Assembly (NCBI RefSeq): GCF_018324205.1
Contig: NZ_AP023356.1
Span: 2,683,501 to 2,747,500, forward strand
Length of the DNA stretch: 64,000 nt
Reading direction: 5' to 3'
Source: Actinoplanes ianthinogenes
Lineage (GTDB): Bacteria; Actinomycetota; Actinomycetes; Mycobacteriales; Micromonosporaceae
The notes under the pieces are model-generated. The model searched no databases and was not told where the DNA came from. It worked only from the letters and a program-made list of their open reading frames with translations. Made by a program: the position numbers and the translations under genes. The first letter of the stretch is position 1, and each line of letters opens with the position of its first letter. Positions 50,564-64,000 of this stretch are shown here, one piece after another.

Positions 50564-51229
50564 GTGACTCCGGCAGAACGACTCAGCAAGGCGGCCGTGG
50601 CCGAGCGCGCACTGCGCCTCGGTGACGAGGAAGGCCTGGACGCCGTCACCATCCGCCGCCTGGCCAAGGAGCTGGGCGTCACGCCGATGGCGCTGTACTG
50701 GCATTTCAAGAACAAGGACGAGCTGCTGCTGGGCATCGTCGACCACGTGCTCAGCGACGTCCGGGCGGACCGCAGCGCCGGCGATCCGTGGCAGAAACAG
50801 CTGCGCGCCATCGTCGAGACGGTGGTCGGGGTGATGCGCGCCCACCCGTGCCTGCCGGACCTGCTGCACGCCGCGGACAAGACCCAGGCGGAGAGCTTCA
50901 CCCGGGCCACCAACGACACCCTGACGCTGCTGGCCGAGGCCGGTTTCGACGTCGAGGAGTCCTACTGGATCGCGATGTACCTGCTGAACGGCGCCATGGG
51001 CCTGGTCGCCGCCCAGCCCGACTGCCCCGCCGGCGTGCCGCCCGAGCAGGCCGACGAGTGGCGCCGCCAGAAACGGGTCATGCTGGAGTGCCTGCCCGCC
51101 GACAGGTTCCCCATGATGATCGAGTTCGCGAAAACCTATCGCCGGCCGCCGGACATCGAGCGCTACTACGCCTTCGGCCTGGACCTGCTGATGTCCGCCG
51201 TCGAGTCGATGGCCGCCCGCACCCACTGA
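50564..51229 (+). CDS. TetR/AcrR family transcriptional regulator
   Basis: The GTG at 50564 gives 221 residues. The N-terminal helix-turn-helix is ALRLGDEEGLDAVTIRRLAK followed by ELGVTPMALYWHFKNKDELL, the TetR signature. The C-terminal ligand domain (about 75-221) resembles the TetR_C (tetracycline-repressor-like) class, with WIAMYLLNGAMGLVAAQPDC near the end. It is divergent from the DHA2 exporter and probably represses it through the 13-bp repeats. Reading frames upstream of the GTG run through the operator repeats and are not expected to be coding. Confidence 0.93.
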   Translation: MTPAERLSKAAVAERALRLGDEEGLDAVTIRRLAKELGVTPMALYWHFKNKDELLLGIVDHVLSDVRADRSAGDPWQKQLRAIVETVVGVMRAHPCLPDLLHAADKTQAESFTRATNDTLTLLAEAGFDVEESYWIAMYLLNGAMGLVAAQPDCPAGVPPEQADEWRRQKRVMLECLPADRFPMMIEFAKTYRRPPDIERYYAFGLDLLMSAVESMAARTH

Positions 51230-51297
51230 CCCAGGCCTACTGTCCCGCCGAGGCGGGTAAGCCCGGTGGGCGGGACGGTGGACGGGAGGGTGAGCGG

Positions 51298-52020
51298 ATG
51301 GTCGCGGCGTTTCTCTGGGGTGCGCTCGGGGCTTCGGCGCTGCTGGTGGGGGCGTTGCTGGCGTACCGGATGCGGCCCGGCCGGCGGCTGATCGCGGCGG
51401 TGATGGCGGTGGGCAGCGGGCTGCTGCTCGGTTCGGTGTCGTTCGAGCTGGTCGACGAGGCGCTGAAGTCGGGGAAAGTGGCCGCGGTCGGGCTGTTCGT
51501 GCTGATCGGGGCGGCGGTCTTCGCGGCCGGGGACTGGCTGTTGAGCCGGCGCGGTGGCGGGGACCGCAAGGACGCCGGCGGCGATCAGGCGGAGGGTTCG
51601 CCGCTGGCCATCGTGCTCGGGTCGGTGCTGGACGGGATCCCGGAGTCGTTCGTGCTCGGGCTGACCGTGCTCCAGGGGCAGGTGAGCGTGGCGCTGCTGG
51701 CCGCGGTGCTGCTCTCCAACCTGCCGGAGGGGATGGCCTCGTCGGCCGGGCTGCGGACGGCGGGCTGGCCGCAGCGGCGGGTGCTGCTGATGTGGTCGGC
51801 CGTGGTCGCGGTCTCCGCGGTCGCCTCCGCCGCCGGTTACGTCCTCTTGGACTCGGGCGGCGGGACGACCGGCGCGCTGGTGCAGGCGTTCGCCGCCGGT
51901 GCGCTGCTGGCCATGCTGTCGGACACCATGCTGCCCGAGGCCTACGCGGTGGAGGGTCCGCTCACCGGCCTGCTCGTGGTCTCCGGCTTCGCCGTCTCGA
52001 TCGCCCTCTCCGCCGCCTGA
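51298..52020 (+). CDS. ZIP-like metal transporter with replaced histidines
   Basis: The ATG at 51298 has GGAGGG upstream. This 240-residue protein has about seven to eight membrane helices and the ZIP/ZupT plan. A short charged cytoplasmic loop (SRRGGGDRKDAGGDQAEG) sits between helices 3 and 4. The usual HNxPEG motifs of helices 4 and 5 read LDGIPES (D112, E116) and LSNLPEG (N141, E144). Both metal-binding histidines are thus missing. It may carry a different ion or be a diverged, non-zinc member. The gene is 68 bases after tetR on the same strand. Confidence 0.85.
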   Translation: MVAAFLWGALGASALLVGALLAYRMRPGRRLIAAVMAVGSGLLLGSVSFELVDEALKSGKVAAVGLFVLIGAAVFAAGDWLLSRRGGGDRKDAGGDQAEGSPLAIVLGSVLDGIPESFVLGLTVLQGQVSVALLAAVLLSNLPEGMASSAGLRTAGWPQRRVLLMWSAVVAVSAVASAAGYVLLDSGGGTTGALVQAFAAGALLAMLSDTMLPEAYAVEGPLTGLLVVSGFAVSIALSAA

Positions 52021-52135
52021 GCACCCGTTCCGGCCGCCTTCCACCATCCTCGCTGCCGCGATGCCACCCGTACGCTTCCGGATCCTCTTTCGGTACGACT
52101 CGCAGCCGGCGTGCCCGTCGGCTCGCGACACTGCG

Positions 52136-52180
52136 GCCCACCCCGGACCGCGGCGCGTGTCGTGCGGGTCCGCGGTGGGC
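52136..52180. terminator. Hairpin between convergent ZIP-like and aminotransferase genes
   Basis: A 14-bp stem with one mismatch (52136-52149 with 52167-52180) and a 17-base loop lies just before the aminotransferase stop and ~115 bases after the ZIP-like stop. It could terminate both. Confidence 0.68.
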
Positions 52181-52189
52181 CGGGTGCGG

Positions 52190-53395
52190 TTACTGCTGGT
52201 AGGTGGAGAGGAAGGTGCGGATCCGGCCGACGGCGTCGTCGAGGACCTCGGTGGGGGCCAGGAAGACCAGGCGCAGGTGGTCGGGGGTGTCGATGTTGAA
52301 GCCGGTGCCGTGCGAGATCAGCAGGTGTTGCTGTTCCAGGAGGTCGATGACCAGCTTCTCGTCGTCGTGGATCTTGTGGATCTCGGGGTCCAGACGGGCG
52401 AACAGGTAGAGCGCGCCGGAGGGCTTCACGCAGTCGACGCCGGGGATGGAGACGAGCTCGCGCCAGGCGTGGTCCCGCTGTTCGAGCAGGCGCCCGCCGG
52501 GGCGGATCAGCTCCTCGATGCTCTGGTATCCGCCGAGGGCGGTCTGGATGGCGTGCTGGGCCGGGACGTTCGGGCAGAGACGCATGTTGGCGAGCATCTG
52601 CAAACCGTCCAGATAGTCCGCGTCACCGCCGGGGAAACCGCTGGTGGCGAGCCAGCCGGAGCGGAATCCGGCGGCGCGGTAGGTTTTCGACAGGCCGCCC
52701 ATGCTGACCACCGGCACGTCCGGGGCGAGCGCCGCGAGGGTGTGGTGGCGCGCGCCGTCGAACAGGATCTTGTCGTAGATCTCGTCCGCGAAGATCATCA
52801 GGCCGTGCTGGCGGGCCAGCTCGATCATGCCGAGCAGGGTCTCCTCGGAGTACACGGCGCCGGTCGGGTTGTTCGGGTTGATCACGACGAGGGCCCGGGT
52901 GCGTCCGGTGATCCGGGAGGCCAGATGCTCCAGGTCGGGCTGCCAGCCGCTGCTCTCGTCGCAGCGGTAATGCACGGCGCGACCGCTGCACAGGTTCACC
53001 GCGCCGGTCCACAGCGGATAGTCGGGGCTCGGCACCAGCACCTCGTCACCGGTGTCGAGCAGCGCCTGGAGCACCATCACGATCAGCTCGGAGACGCCGT
53101 TGCCGAGCATCACGTCGTCCGGCTGGACGCTGGTCACACCCTGGTTCTGGTAGTACTGCGCGACCGCGACGCGCGCCGAGTAGATGCCCCGCGCGTCGCT
53201 GTAGCCCTGCGCGTCCGCCAGATTGTGGATCACGTCCGCCATGATCGGATCGGGCGTGGCGAGACCCCACGGGGCCGGGTTGCCGAGGTTGAGCTTGAGG
53301 ATCCGGTGACCCGCGGCCTCCAGCTCCTGTGCCCGCCGCAGCACCGGACCCCGGATGTCGTAACGGACACTCTTCAGCCGCTGCGCCTGCCGCAT
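52190..53395 (-). CDS. Pyridoxal-phosphate aminotransferase, alanine/aspartate type (class I/II)
   Basis: The ATG at 53395, with GGAGGAG upstream, gives 401 residues. Fold-type I signatures are clear: LNLGNPAPWG near 35-44, NPNNPTGAVYS (173-183), FADEIYDKILFDG and the PLP lysine Lys237 in SMGGLSKTYRAAGFRSGW. The arginine that binds the substrate carboxylate lies in DHLRLVFLAP near the C-terminus. It resembles AlaT-type alanine (pyruvate) transaminases. Exact substrate specificity cannot be fixed from sequence alone. Its product or partner pathway is not encoded nearby. Confidence 0.93.
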   Translation of the reverse strand: MRQAQRLKSVRYDIRGPVLRRAQELEAAGHRILKLNLGNPAPWGLATPDPIMADVIHNLADAQGYSDARGIYSARVAVAQYYQNQGVTSVQPDDVMLGNGVSELIVMVLQALLDTGDEVLVPSPDYPLWTGAVNLCSGRAVHYRCDESSGWQPDLEHLASRITGRTRALVVINPNNPTGAVYSEETLLGMIELARQHGLMIFADEIYDKILFDGARHHTLAALAPDVPVVSMGGLSKTYRAAGFRSGWLATSGFPGGDADYLDGLQMLANMRLCPNVPAQHAIQTALGGYQSIEELIRPGGRLLEQRDHAWRELVSIPGVDCVKPSGALYLFARLDPEIHKIHDDEKLVIDLLEQQHLLISHGTGFNIDTPDHLRLVFLAPTEVLDDAVGRIRTFLSTYQQ

Positions 53396-54340
53396 CGAAA
53401 CTCCTCCAGGTCGGCATAGCCGAGACCACTCGGCATACCCGGGGAACGATGCCAGCCCGGGGCGAGTTCCTCCAGCGAACCAGCCGACAAAGGGCCGCCG
53501 GCCCGGCATTGGACCCGGCCCGGACGTCCCGGATGGTGAGCACGGCGTCCGTACCGTGAATCGGATTCTCAGTTTGCGGCCTTCTCCTCCAGCGCCTTGG
53601 CGACGGCCGCCGCGCCCCGCCGACCCGCAGCTTGATCTTGATGCCGAGCCCGGCCCGTCCAGCTCTCCCCCGACCTGATCGTCAGAGCCGGCGACGGCCT
53701 GGTCGTCCGGCTCCCCTGAGGACTCGTCGTCAAGGCACCTGCCAGGTGGGCGCACACGCCGCGAGCCCGACGTGATCGTGGAGTTGGCCGGCAACCCCTC
53801 GGGCTGGTCTCCACGGCCCTAACCGGTGCCCGGCAAGGGCCGTAGAGGCCAGCCCGACCACCCCGGCTGGACCACAGCGCCCTAACCCGTACCCCGACAG
53901 GGCCATGGAGACCAGCCCGACCACCCCGGCTGGACCACAGCGCCCTAACTCGTACCCCGACAGGGCCGTGGAGACCAGCCCGACCACCCCGGCTGGACCA
54001 CAGCGCCCTAACTCGTACCCCGACAGGGCCGTGGAGACCAGCCCGACCACCCCGGCTGGACCACAGCGCCCTAACTCGTGCCCTGATAGGGCCGTGGAGG
54101 CCAGCTGAGGATCGGGGGCGCGCAACGGGCCGGGGCACGGCGGGCCTCGCGTCGGCCGGGACGCACTCGACCGGCCGCGAGGCGGGTGCGATAGGCGTAC
54201 GCAAATGGGGTCTTGAATCGCAAGATGGGGCACAGGCTGGGGTTTTAGGGGTGTTTCGGGTTTCTCGCGGCGCGTTACGGTGCGTCAGGCCCGCATCCCG
54301 ATGGGTGCGTCCAGGCGTGCGGTGATGGGGAGGCTCAGCG
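53396..54340. other. Gene-free interval between divergent aminotransferase and carboxylase
   Basis: This 945-base interval holds no credible gene. It contains hairpin array C (53801-54105). The AT-richer segment at about 54200-54270, just before the carboxylase, includes the small inverted repeat TCTTG-AATCG-CAAGA and is the likely promoter region. Long minus-strand frames through it are repeat-derived. Confidence 0.7.
53801..54105. repeat. 63-bp-period alternating hairpin array C
   Basis: GGCTGG anchors occur at 53801, 53864, 53927, 53990 and 54053, exactly 63 bases apart. Arms are GGCTGGACCACAGCGCCCTA and AGGGCCGTGGAGACCAGCC types. Linkers are ACTCGTACCCCGAC-like (14 bases) and CGACCACCCC (10 bases), uniform here and different from arrays A, B and D. 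Some arms are imperfectly complementary (GCGCCC against GGGCCG). Confidence 0.95.
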
Positions 54341-59665
<5,325 letters not shown>

Positions 59666-60856
59666 CCAGCTCGGGCAGCGGATCGCCGCGGCCGGCCAGC
59701 TCGTACCGCAGCACCCGCCGGGCGATGGCCGCCGCCAGCAGGAACAGGGCGGCCACGGCGAGCCAGGCGAGGCCGTACCCGAAAGTGTCGGCGATCGCGC
59801 CGAGCGGGATCGGCCCGGCCACGAAACCGGTGAAGAAGCCGAGCGAGAGCAACGCCGAGGACGGGCCGAGCGGGCCGCAGCGCCGGTCCCGGACGATCAG
59901 GACCATGGTGACCGCGTTCGCGCCGACCGCGGTGGCGCCGACCCCGATCGTGCCGGCCCAGAGCGCGACCGGCCCGAGCCCGGCGGCCGCCCAGATCAGG
60001 ATCGCGGAGCCGGCCGCGCACACGGCCAGCCGGCGCAGCAGCGGGCTGAGCACGGTCAGCGCGGCCGCGTGACGGGACCAGAGCAGGCGGGACACCACCC
60101 CGGCGATCCCGAGCGCCGCGATCAGCACGGCCGAGGTGCCCGCCGACTGGTGCAGCCGTTCCTGGCCGTAGAGCGTGGCGAAGGTGGCCACCGCGGACAC
60201 CCCGCAGCCCAGTGCGGCCAGGAAGACCATGAGCAGGGCCAGGAACCGGTTGGGACGGGCCGGGCGCCAGGTGAACGGACGCCGGGGCGCCGGCCGGGCC
60301 GGGACCCGCGCCGCGGTCACCGCCAGCGCGGCCAGTGCGAGCGGAGCGCCGGCCAGCAGGACCGCACGCCAGCCGGCCAGCTCGGTGAGCAGCGGCGCGG
60401 CCAGTCCCACCACCAGCGCCGAGAGCTGCACGCCGGCCTGTTTGCGGCCGACCGCGCCGGCCCGCTCGTCCGGGTCGAGGTTCTCGGTGATCGCCAGGTT
60501 GGTGGCCGGGTTGGACAGCGCCTGGCCGACGCCGCTCAGGACCATGGCGGCGACCAGCCCGGCGTAGCCGGCGGCCGAGCCCATCAGCACGAACGCGGCG
60601 GCGGCCACGCCGAAGAGGGTGAGCAGCGCGGTCCGGGCGCCGAGCCGGTCGACCAGTCCGCCCGACCACAGCGACAGCACCGCCGCCGTACCGAACACCG
60701 CGGCCGGCAGCACGCCCAGCGCGGCGCGGGAGACCCCGAACGTCGCCGTGATCTGCGCGCCCACCGCCCCGACCGAGTAGAGCACCGAGGTCGGCAGCGC
60801 CATGGCCAGCACCAGGACCGGCCCGAGCAGCCGGGCCCTCGCTCGCACGGTGGCGG

Positions 60857-61540
60857 TCATTCCGAGGGCCTGCCGGGGGCGAGTTCGAGCCGGGCGCCGA
60901 GCACCAGGGGCAGGAAGAACTCCAGGACGACCGGCCCCGCCGCGAGGCGCGGGTCGGCGGCGCACCTGTCCAGCAGGGTGGCCAGGTCGTCGTGTGTCAG
61001 CCGGATCGTCACCGGCCGGCCGGAGGTGCCGAACACCCAGGTCAGCACCGCCACCGCGGCGCCGTCCGGGATCGCCACCCAGGGCGGCTCGGTGGGCGCC
61101 GCGACGACCTCGACGATCGGCACGGCCGGCACGCCGTCCGGCGCCGGGAAGCCGGGGGCCACCACGGCGGCGCGGATCTCGTCCGGGTCCGGCACCGAGA
61201 GGTCCAGGTGGTCCGGGCCGACCGGCAGGCAGGCCGCGCCGGCCAGCCAGACGCCGAGCATCGCGGCGACCAGCTCGGTGCCGCGGCCCGCGGCGATCGC
61301 GACCACGTCACCCGGCTCGACGCCGGCCTCGACGAGGTCCCGGCGGGTGCGGGCGGCGGCGTGCCAGAGTTCGGCATACGTCGCCAGGTACCCGCCGTCG
61401 TCGACCGCGACCAGGTCCGGGGTCTCGGCGGCCCGGCGGGCGAGCACTCGCAGCACCGGTTCGGCGCGGCGGGCGCCGGACGGGAACGCCGACAGCGGCG
61501 CCGGGGGCGCCTGAAGCAGGGCAGCAGTCATCGAAGTCAC
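60857..61540 (-). CDS. Truncated AMP-binding (adenylation) domain protein
   Basis: This 227-residue product matches only the N-terminal part of an NRPS-type adenylation domain or acyl-CoA ligase. It has PVLRVLARRAAETPDLVAV, then TYAELWHAAARTRRDLV (A1/A2-like) and VAIAAGRGTELVAAMLGVWLAGAACLP. The A3-like core is degenerate, reading WVFGTSGRPVTI. The sequence ends at LPLVLGARLELAPG, the A4-A5 border, so the AMP/Mg-binding half and the C-terminal lid are missing. It cannot adenylate anything on its own. It is either a remnant (a decaying biosynthetic gene) or a small non-catalytic derivative. The frame is intact, and its stop overlaps the MFS start. Confidence 0.8.
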   Translation of the reverse strand: MTSMTAALLQAPPAPLSAFPSGARRAEPVLRVLARRAAETPDLVAVDDGGYLATYAELWHAAARTRRDLVEAGVEPGDVVAIAAGRGTELVAAMLGVWLAGAACLPVGPDHLDLSVPDPDEIRAAVVAPGFPAPDGVPAVPIVEVVAAPTEPPWVAIPDGAAVAVLTWVFGTSGRPVTIRLTHDDLATLLDRCAADPRLAAGPVVLEFFLPLVLGARLELAPGRPSE

Positions 61541-61722
61541 CTTGTTCCTCGGGCGGGGGCGCGGCGCGACCGCCGGCGCTGATGTCGAAAGACGGTGCCC
61601 GGTGCAGGTGCACCATCGGATGACATCGACGGTAATCAGCCGCCCGTGGTGCCGTACACCCCAGACTTCGCGCTACGAGGCAACCCCTAAACCACGTGTG
61701 GCCCGCGCCGGACCGGCTCCCG

Positions 61723-61870
61723 GGCTGGCGCTCATGGCCCTACCCGGGCTTGCGAAAGGGCCGTGAGGGCCAGCCCGAGAAACGGAGCTGGCACTCATGG
61801 CCCTACCCGGGACTCCGAAAGGGCCGTCAGGGCCAGCCCGAGAAACGGAGCTGGCGCTCATGGCCCTACC
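61723..61870. repeat. 63-bp-period hairpin array D, left part
   Basis: G/A-GCTGG anchors at 61723, 61786 and 61849 are 63 bases apart, with arms GGCTGGCGCTCATGGCCCTA and AAGGGCCGTGAGGGCCAGCC. The third unit is interrupted after CCTACC by the IS element at 61871. Array and IS together occupy the gap between the adenylation-domain gene and leuA. Confidence 0.94.
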
Positions 61871-62963
61871 TGTTCTGCTCACGGACGTTGGTAACGGGGC
61901 TGACTTGCTGAAATAGGTGAGGACCTCCGGGTGAGGTGGAGCTTGTCGAAGGTTCCACACCACACCCGGGAGGTCCTCGTGCCCCACGCTAACGCTCCGT
62001 TGACCGAACGCGGCCGATTGAGGCTGGCCCGGTGCGTCGTCGATGACGGCTGGTCGCTACGGCGGGCCGCGGATCGGTTCCAGGTCAGCCCGACGACAGC
62101 GAAACGCTGGGCCGACCGCTACCAGAGCGAGGGCGCCGCCGGCATGCGCGATCGGCCCAGCCGGCCGCGTCACAGTCCCCGCCGCACACCCCGGCCGATC
62201 GAACGACGAGTGTTGCATCTACGTCGCAGCCAGCGCCTGGGCCCGGTCCGGATCGGTTGGCGACTCGGCTTGCCCGCCTCGACCTGCCACGCGATCCTGC
62301 GCCGGGCCGGTGCTGTACCCCTGACGCATCTGGACCGGGCCACCGCCGAACCGGTCCGCCGCTACGAACACGAAGCGCCCGGCGATCTGATCCACGTCGA
62401 CGTCAAGAAACTCGGCAACATCCCCGACGGCGGCGGCTGGCGCACCCAAGGCCGCGCCCAGGGCAAACTCAACCGCACCGCCACGACCGGGCACCGCACC
62501 GACAGGTTCGGCGGCGCCCGGCTCGGCTACGCCTACCTGCACACCGCCCTCGACGACCATTCCCGCCTGGCCTACACCGAAATCCTGGCCGACGAAACGA
62601 AAGAGACCGCCACCGCCTTCTGGCGACGCGCCCACACCTGGTTCGCCGGCCACGGCATCAGCATCGCCCGGGTACTGACCGACAACGGCTCCTGCTACAT
62701 CTCCCGCCTCTGGCGCGAGACCTGCGCCGAGCTGGGCGTCACCGTGAAAAAGACGCGTCCTTACCGGCCGCAGACCAACGGCAAAGTGGAACGCTTCCAC
62801 CGCACACTGGCCGATGAATGGGCCTACTCCAAGCCATACACCAGCGAAAACGCCCGCCGCAAAGCCCTACCCCGTTTCCTGCACACCTACAATCACCACC
62901 GCTACCACTCCGCCATCGGCGGCTCACCCGCCAGCCGCGTTCCTAACCTCTCTGGGCAGAACA
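61871..62963 (+). mobile_element. IS481-like insertion sequence, 1093 bp, inserted in hairpin array D
   Basis: The ends are TGTTCTGCTCA on the left and, reverse-complemented, TGTTCTGCCCA on the right, one mismatch over 11 bases. CCTACC flanks both sides (61865-61870 and 62964-62969) as a 6-bp target duplication. Removing the element and one duplication (1099 bases) puts the flanking array anchors at 61849 and 61912, 63 bases apart, as in uninterrupted arrays. One transposase gene fills the element, with a ~108-base leader that includes the ribosome site. Confidence 0.95.
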
Positions 62964-63031
62964 CCTACCCGGGACTTCGAAAGGGCCGTCAGGGCCAGCC
63001 CGAGAAGCCGAGCTGGCGCTCATGGCCCTAA
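61979..63031 (+). CDS. IS481 family DDE transposase, reading out into host DNA
   Basis: The GTG at 61979, with GGGAGG upstream, gives 350 residues. An N-terminal helix-turn-helix (RRAADRFQVSPTTAKRWADR) is followed by a linker and the integrase-fold catalytic domain. The triad is Asp141 (LIHVDVKKLG), Asp235 (VLTDNGSCY) and Glu271 (TNGKVERFHRTL), so it looks active. No stop lies inside the element: the frame crosses the right terminal repeat at about residue 329. The last ~21 residues (from TYPGLRKGRQ) are encoded by host hairpin repeats. The true C-terminus may therefore vary with the insertion site. Confidence 0.93.
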   Translation: MPHANAPLTERGRLRLARCVVDDGWSLRRAADRFQVSPTTAKRWADRYQSEGAAGMRDRPSRPRHSPRRTPRPIERRVLHLRRSQRLGPVRIGWRLGLPASTCHAILRRAGAVPLTHLDRATAEPVRRYEHEAPGDLIHVDVKKLGNIPDGGGWRTQGRAQGKLNRTATTGHRTDRFGGARLGYAYLHTALDDHSRLAYTEILADETKETATAFWRRAHTWFAGHGISIARVLTDNGSCYISRLWRETCAELGVTVKKTRPYRPQTNGKVERFHRTLADEWAYSKPYTSENARRKALPRFLHTYNHHRYHSAIGGSPASRVPNLSGQNTYPGLRKGRQGQPEKPSWRSWP

Positions 63032-63125
63032 CGGGGACTGCGGAAGGGCCGTGAGGGACAGCCCGAGAAGGGGGCTGGCGCTCATGGCCCTGCCGGGGGC
63101 TGCGGAAGGGCCGTGAGGGCCAGCC
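62964..63125. repeat. 63-bp-period hairpin array D, right part
   Basis: The array resumes after the IS with the duplicated CCTACC, then AAGGGCCGTCAGGGCCAGCC and anchors at 63011 and 63073 (62 apart). Arms are the same as in the left part. The array ends ~15 bases before the leuA stop on the minus strand. Confidence 0.92.
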
Positions 63126-63140
63126 CGGGAAGCGGGGTGG

Positions 63141-64000
63141 TCAGCCGGCGCGTTTACAACTCCAGGGCATCGGGTCCGACCGCGGCGCGCCCAGCTGGAG
63201 TGCCCGGGTGATGGCGGCGCGGACCGCGGCGCGGGCGGCCCCGTCCAGGTCGTCGTCGGCGCCCATGCCCCAGACCCGGCGCTGCCCGATCAGCAGCTCG
63301 GCGTAGACGACCACGTCGTTGCGGCGGGAGTCGGCGGCGCTCACCCCGATCCGGTGCACCTCGTGCACCTGCATGCCCCAGGACGCGAGGTGGTCCTCCA
63401 GGTCGCCGAGGGCGTCGGCCCTGCTCGCCCCGACGGCGAAGGCGTCACCCTGCACGTGCAGGGTGGTCGGCACCGGCTTGCGGAAGGCGACCGGGACGGT
63501 GACGAAACGGGGTGAGGCGTACTCGTCGAAGAACAGCCGGCCGACCTCCTCCGGCTCGATCTCGCAGCCCCGCTCGTCGGCGGCCGCCTGCACCGTGCCG
63601 GCGAACTCGATCCGCAGGTCGCGGGGCAGTTCCAGGCCCTGGCGGGAGCTGAGCACGTACGCCACCCCGCCCTTGCCGGACTGGCTGTTGATCCGCACCA
63701 CCGACTCGTAGGTGCGGCCCACGTCGTGCGGGTCGAGCGGCAGGTAGGGAATGTCCCAGCGCAGCCGCTCCGGGTCGGCGCCCTGCGCGAGCGCCCTCGC
63801 CCGTACGTCGAAGCCTTTTTTGATCGCGTCCTGATGCGAACCGGAGAACGCGGTGAAGACCATGTCGCCGCCATAGGGATGCCGCGGGTGCACCGGCATC
63901 TCGTTGCACCACTCCACGGTCCGCCGGATCCGGTTCAGGTCGGTGAGGTCGAGTCCCGGGTCGACGCCGTGGGTGAGCAGGTTGAGCGCAAGCGTGACCA
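63141..64000 (-). CDS. leuA: 2-Isopropylmalate synthase, N-terminus beyond window
   Basis: About 286 C-terminal residues are visible, running off the right edge. The segment EMPVHPRHPYGGDMVFTAFS followed by GSHQDAIKKG is the HSGIH-like catalytic-domain end of LeuA (type 2). After this come the DPHDVGRTYESVVRINSQSG stretch, where the accessory subdomains start, and the LeuA dimer regulatory domain (about the last 130 residues, with HEVHRIGVSAADSRRNDVVVYAEL). The enzyme condenses acetyl-CoA with 2-oxoisovalerate in leucine synthesis and is normally leucine-inhibited through the C-terminal domain, which is present here. The full enzyme is about 570 residues. Confidence 0.95.
   Translation of the reverse strand, partial: VTLALNLLTHGVDPGLDLTDLNRIRRTVEWCNEMPVHPRHPYGGDMVFTAFSGSHQDAIKKGFDVRARALAQGADPERLRWDIPYLPLDPHDVGRTYESVVRINSQSGKGGVAYVLSSRQGLELPRDLRIEFAGTVQAAADERGCEIEPEEVGRLFFDEYASPRFVTVPVAFRKPVPTTLHVQGDAFAVGASRADALGDLEDHLASWGMQVHEVHRIGVSAADSRRNDVVVYAELLIGQRRVWGMGADDDLDGAARAAVRAAITRALQLGAPRSDPMPWSCKRAG

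Noticed and set aside
53569..53690. Minus-strand end reading AVAKALEEKAAN, with LGIKIKLRV in another frame, suggesting a decayed gene tail
   Set aside because: Two short fragments in different frames are too little evidence for a pseudogene, and the upstream sequence is repeat-derived.

Overview
This is about 64 kb of very GC-rich actinobacterial chromosome. The SigE-type sigma factor, the DUF5925 AAA ATPase, the LuxR-type two-component/ABC operon, the very large FtsX permeases and the fused eukaryote-like acyl-CoA carboxylase suggest Micromonosporaceae, probably Actinoplanes or a close relative. The placement is an inference from gene content; no rRNA or tRNA was found to test it.

Layout. 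0-2.7 kb: a cut-off membrane-anchored protein, a SigE-family sigma factor, an AAA ATPase and an F420-type nitroreductase. 2.8-9.3 kb: two secreted subtilases flanking a compact redox cluster (sulfite-oxidase-like protein, flavin reductase, zinc-ribbon protein, small membrane protein). 10.3-18.5 kb: a complete galactoside utilisation locus (GH42, two ABC permeases, binding lipoprotein, GH36) facing a LacI regulator, with two matching operators between them. 18.6-24.6 kb: an ABC exporter with its own histidine kinase and response regulator; three of its four genes carry in-frame minisatellites. 24.7-32.2 kb: a GDSL esterase, a Ser/Thr kinase, a GAF-PAS hybrid kinase and PRPP synthetase. 32.3-47.1 kb: an orphan ABC ATPase, a DUF4142 protein and a five-gene operon of four giant FtsX permeases around one ATPase, formed by tandem duplication of a permease pair. 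47.2-53.4 kb: CorA, PnuC, a DHA2 exporter/TetR pair with iterated 13-bp operators, a ZIP-like protein and an aminotransferase. 54.3-64 kb: a 1774-residue single-chain biotin carboxylase, an MFS protein overlapping a truncated adenylation domain, an IS481-like element, and the C-terminal part of leuA.

The most unusual feature is a family of intergenic arrays at about 9.5, 33.2, 53.8 and 61.7-63.1 kb. Each is a chain of alternating complementary ~20-nt arms with an almost invariant 63-bp period. Loop sequences are uniform within an array but differ between arrays. The IS481-like element has inserted into the fourth array, leaving a 6-bp duplication; removing it restores the 63-bp spacing exactly. 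I do not recognise this repeat family. Other repeat structures are a 167-bp double hairpin at 27.2 kb and 70-bp tandem repeats at 10 kb.
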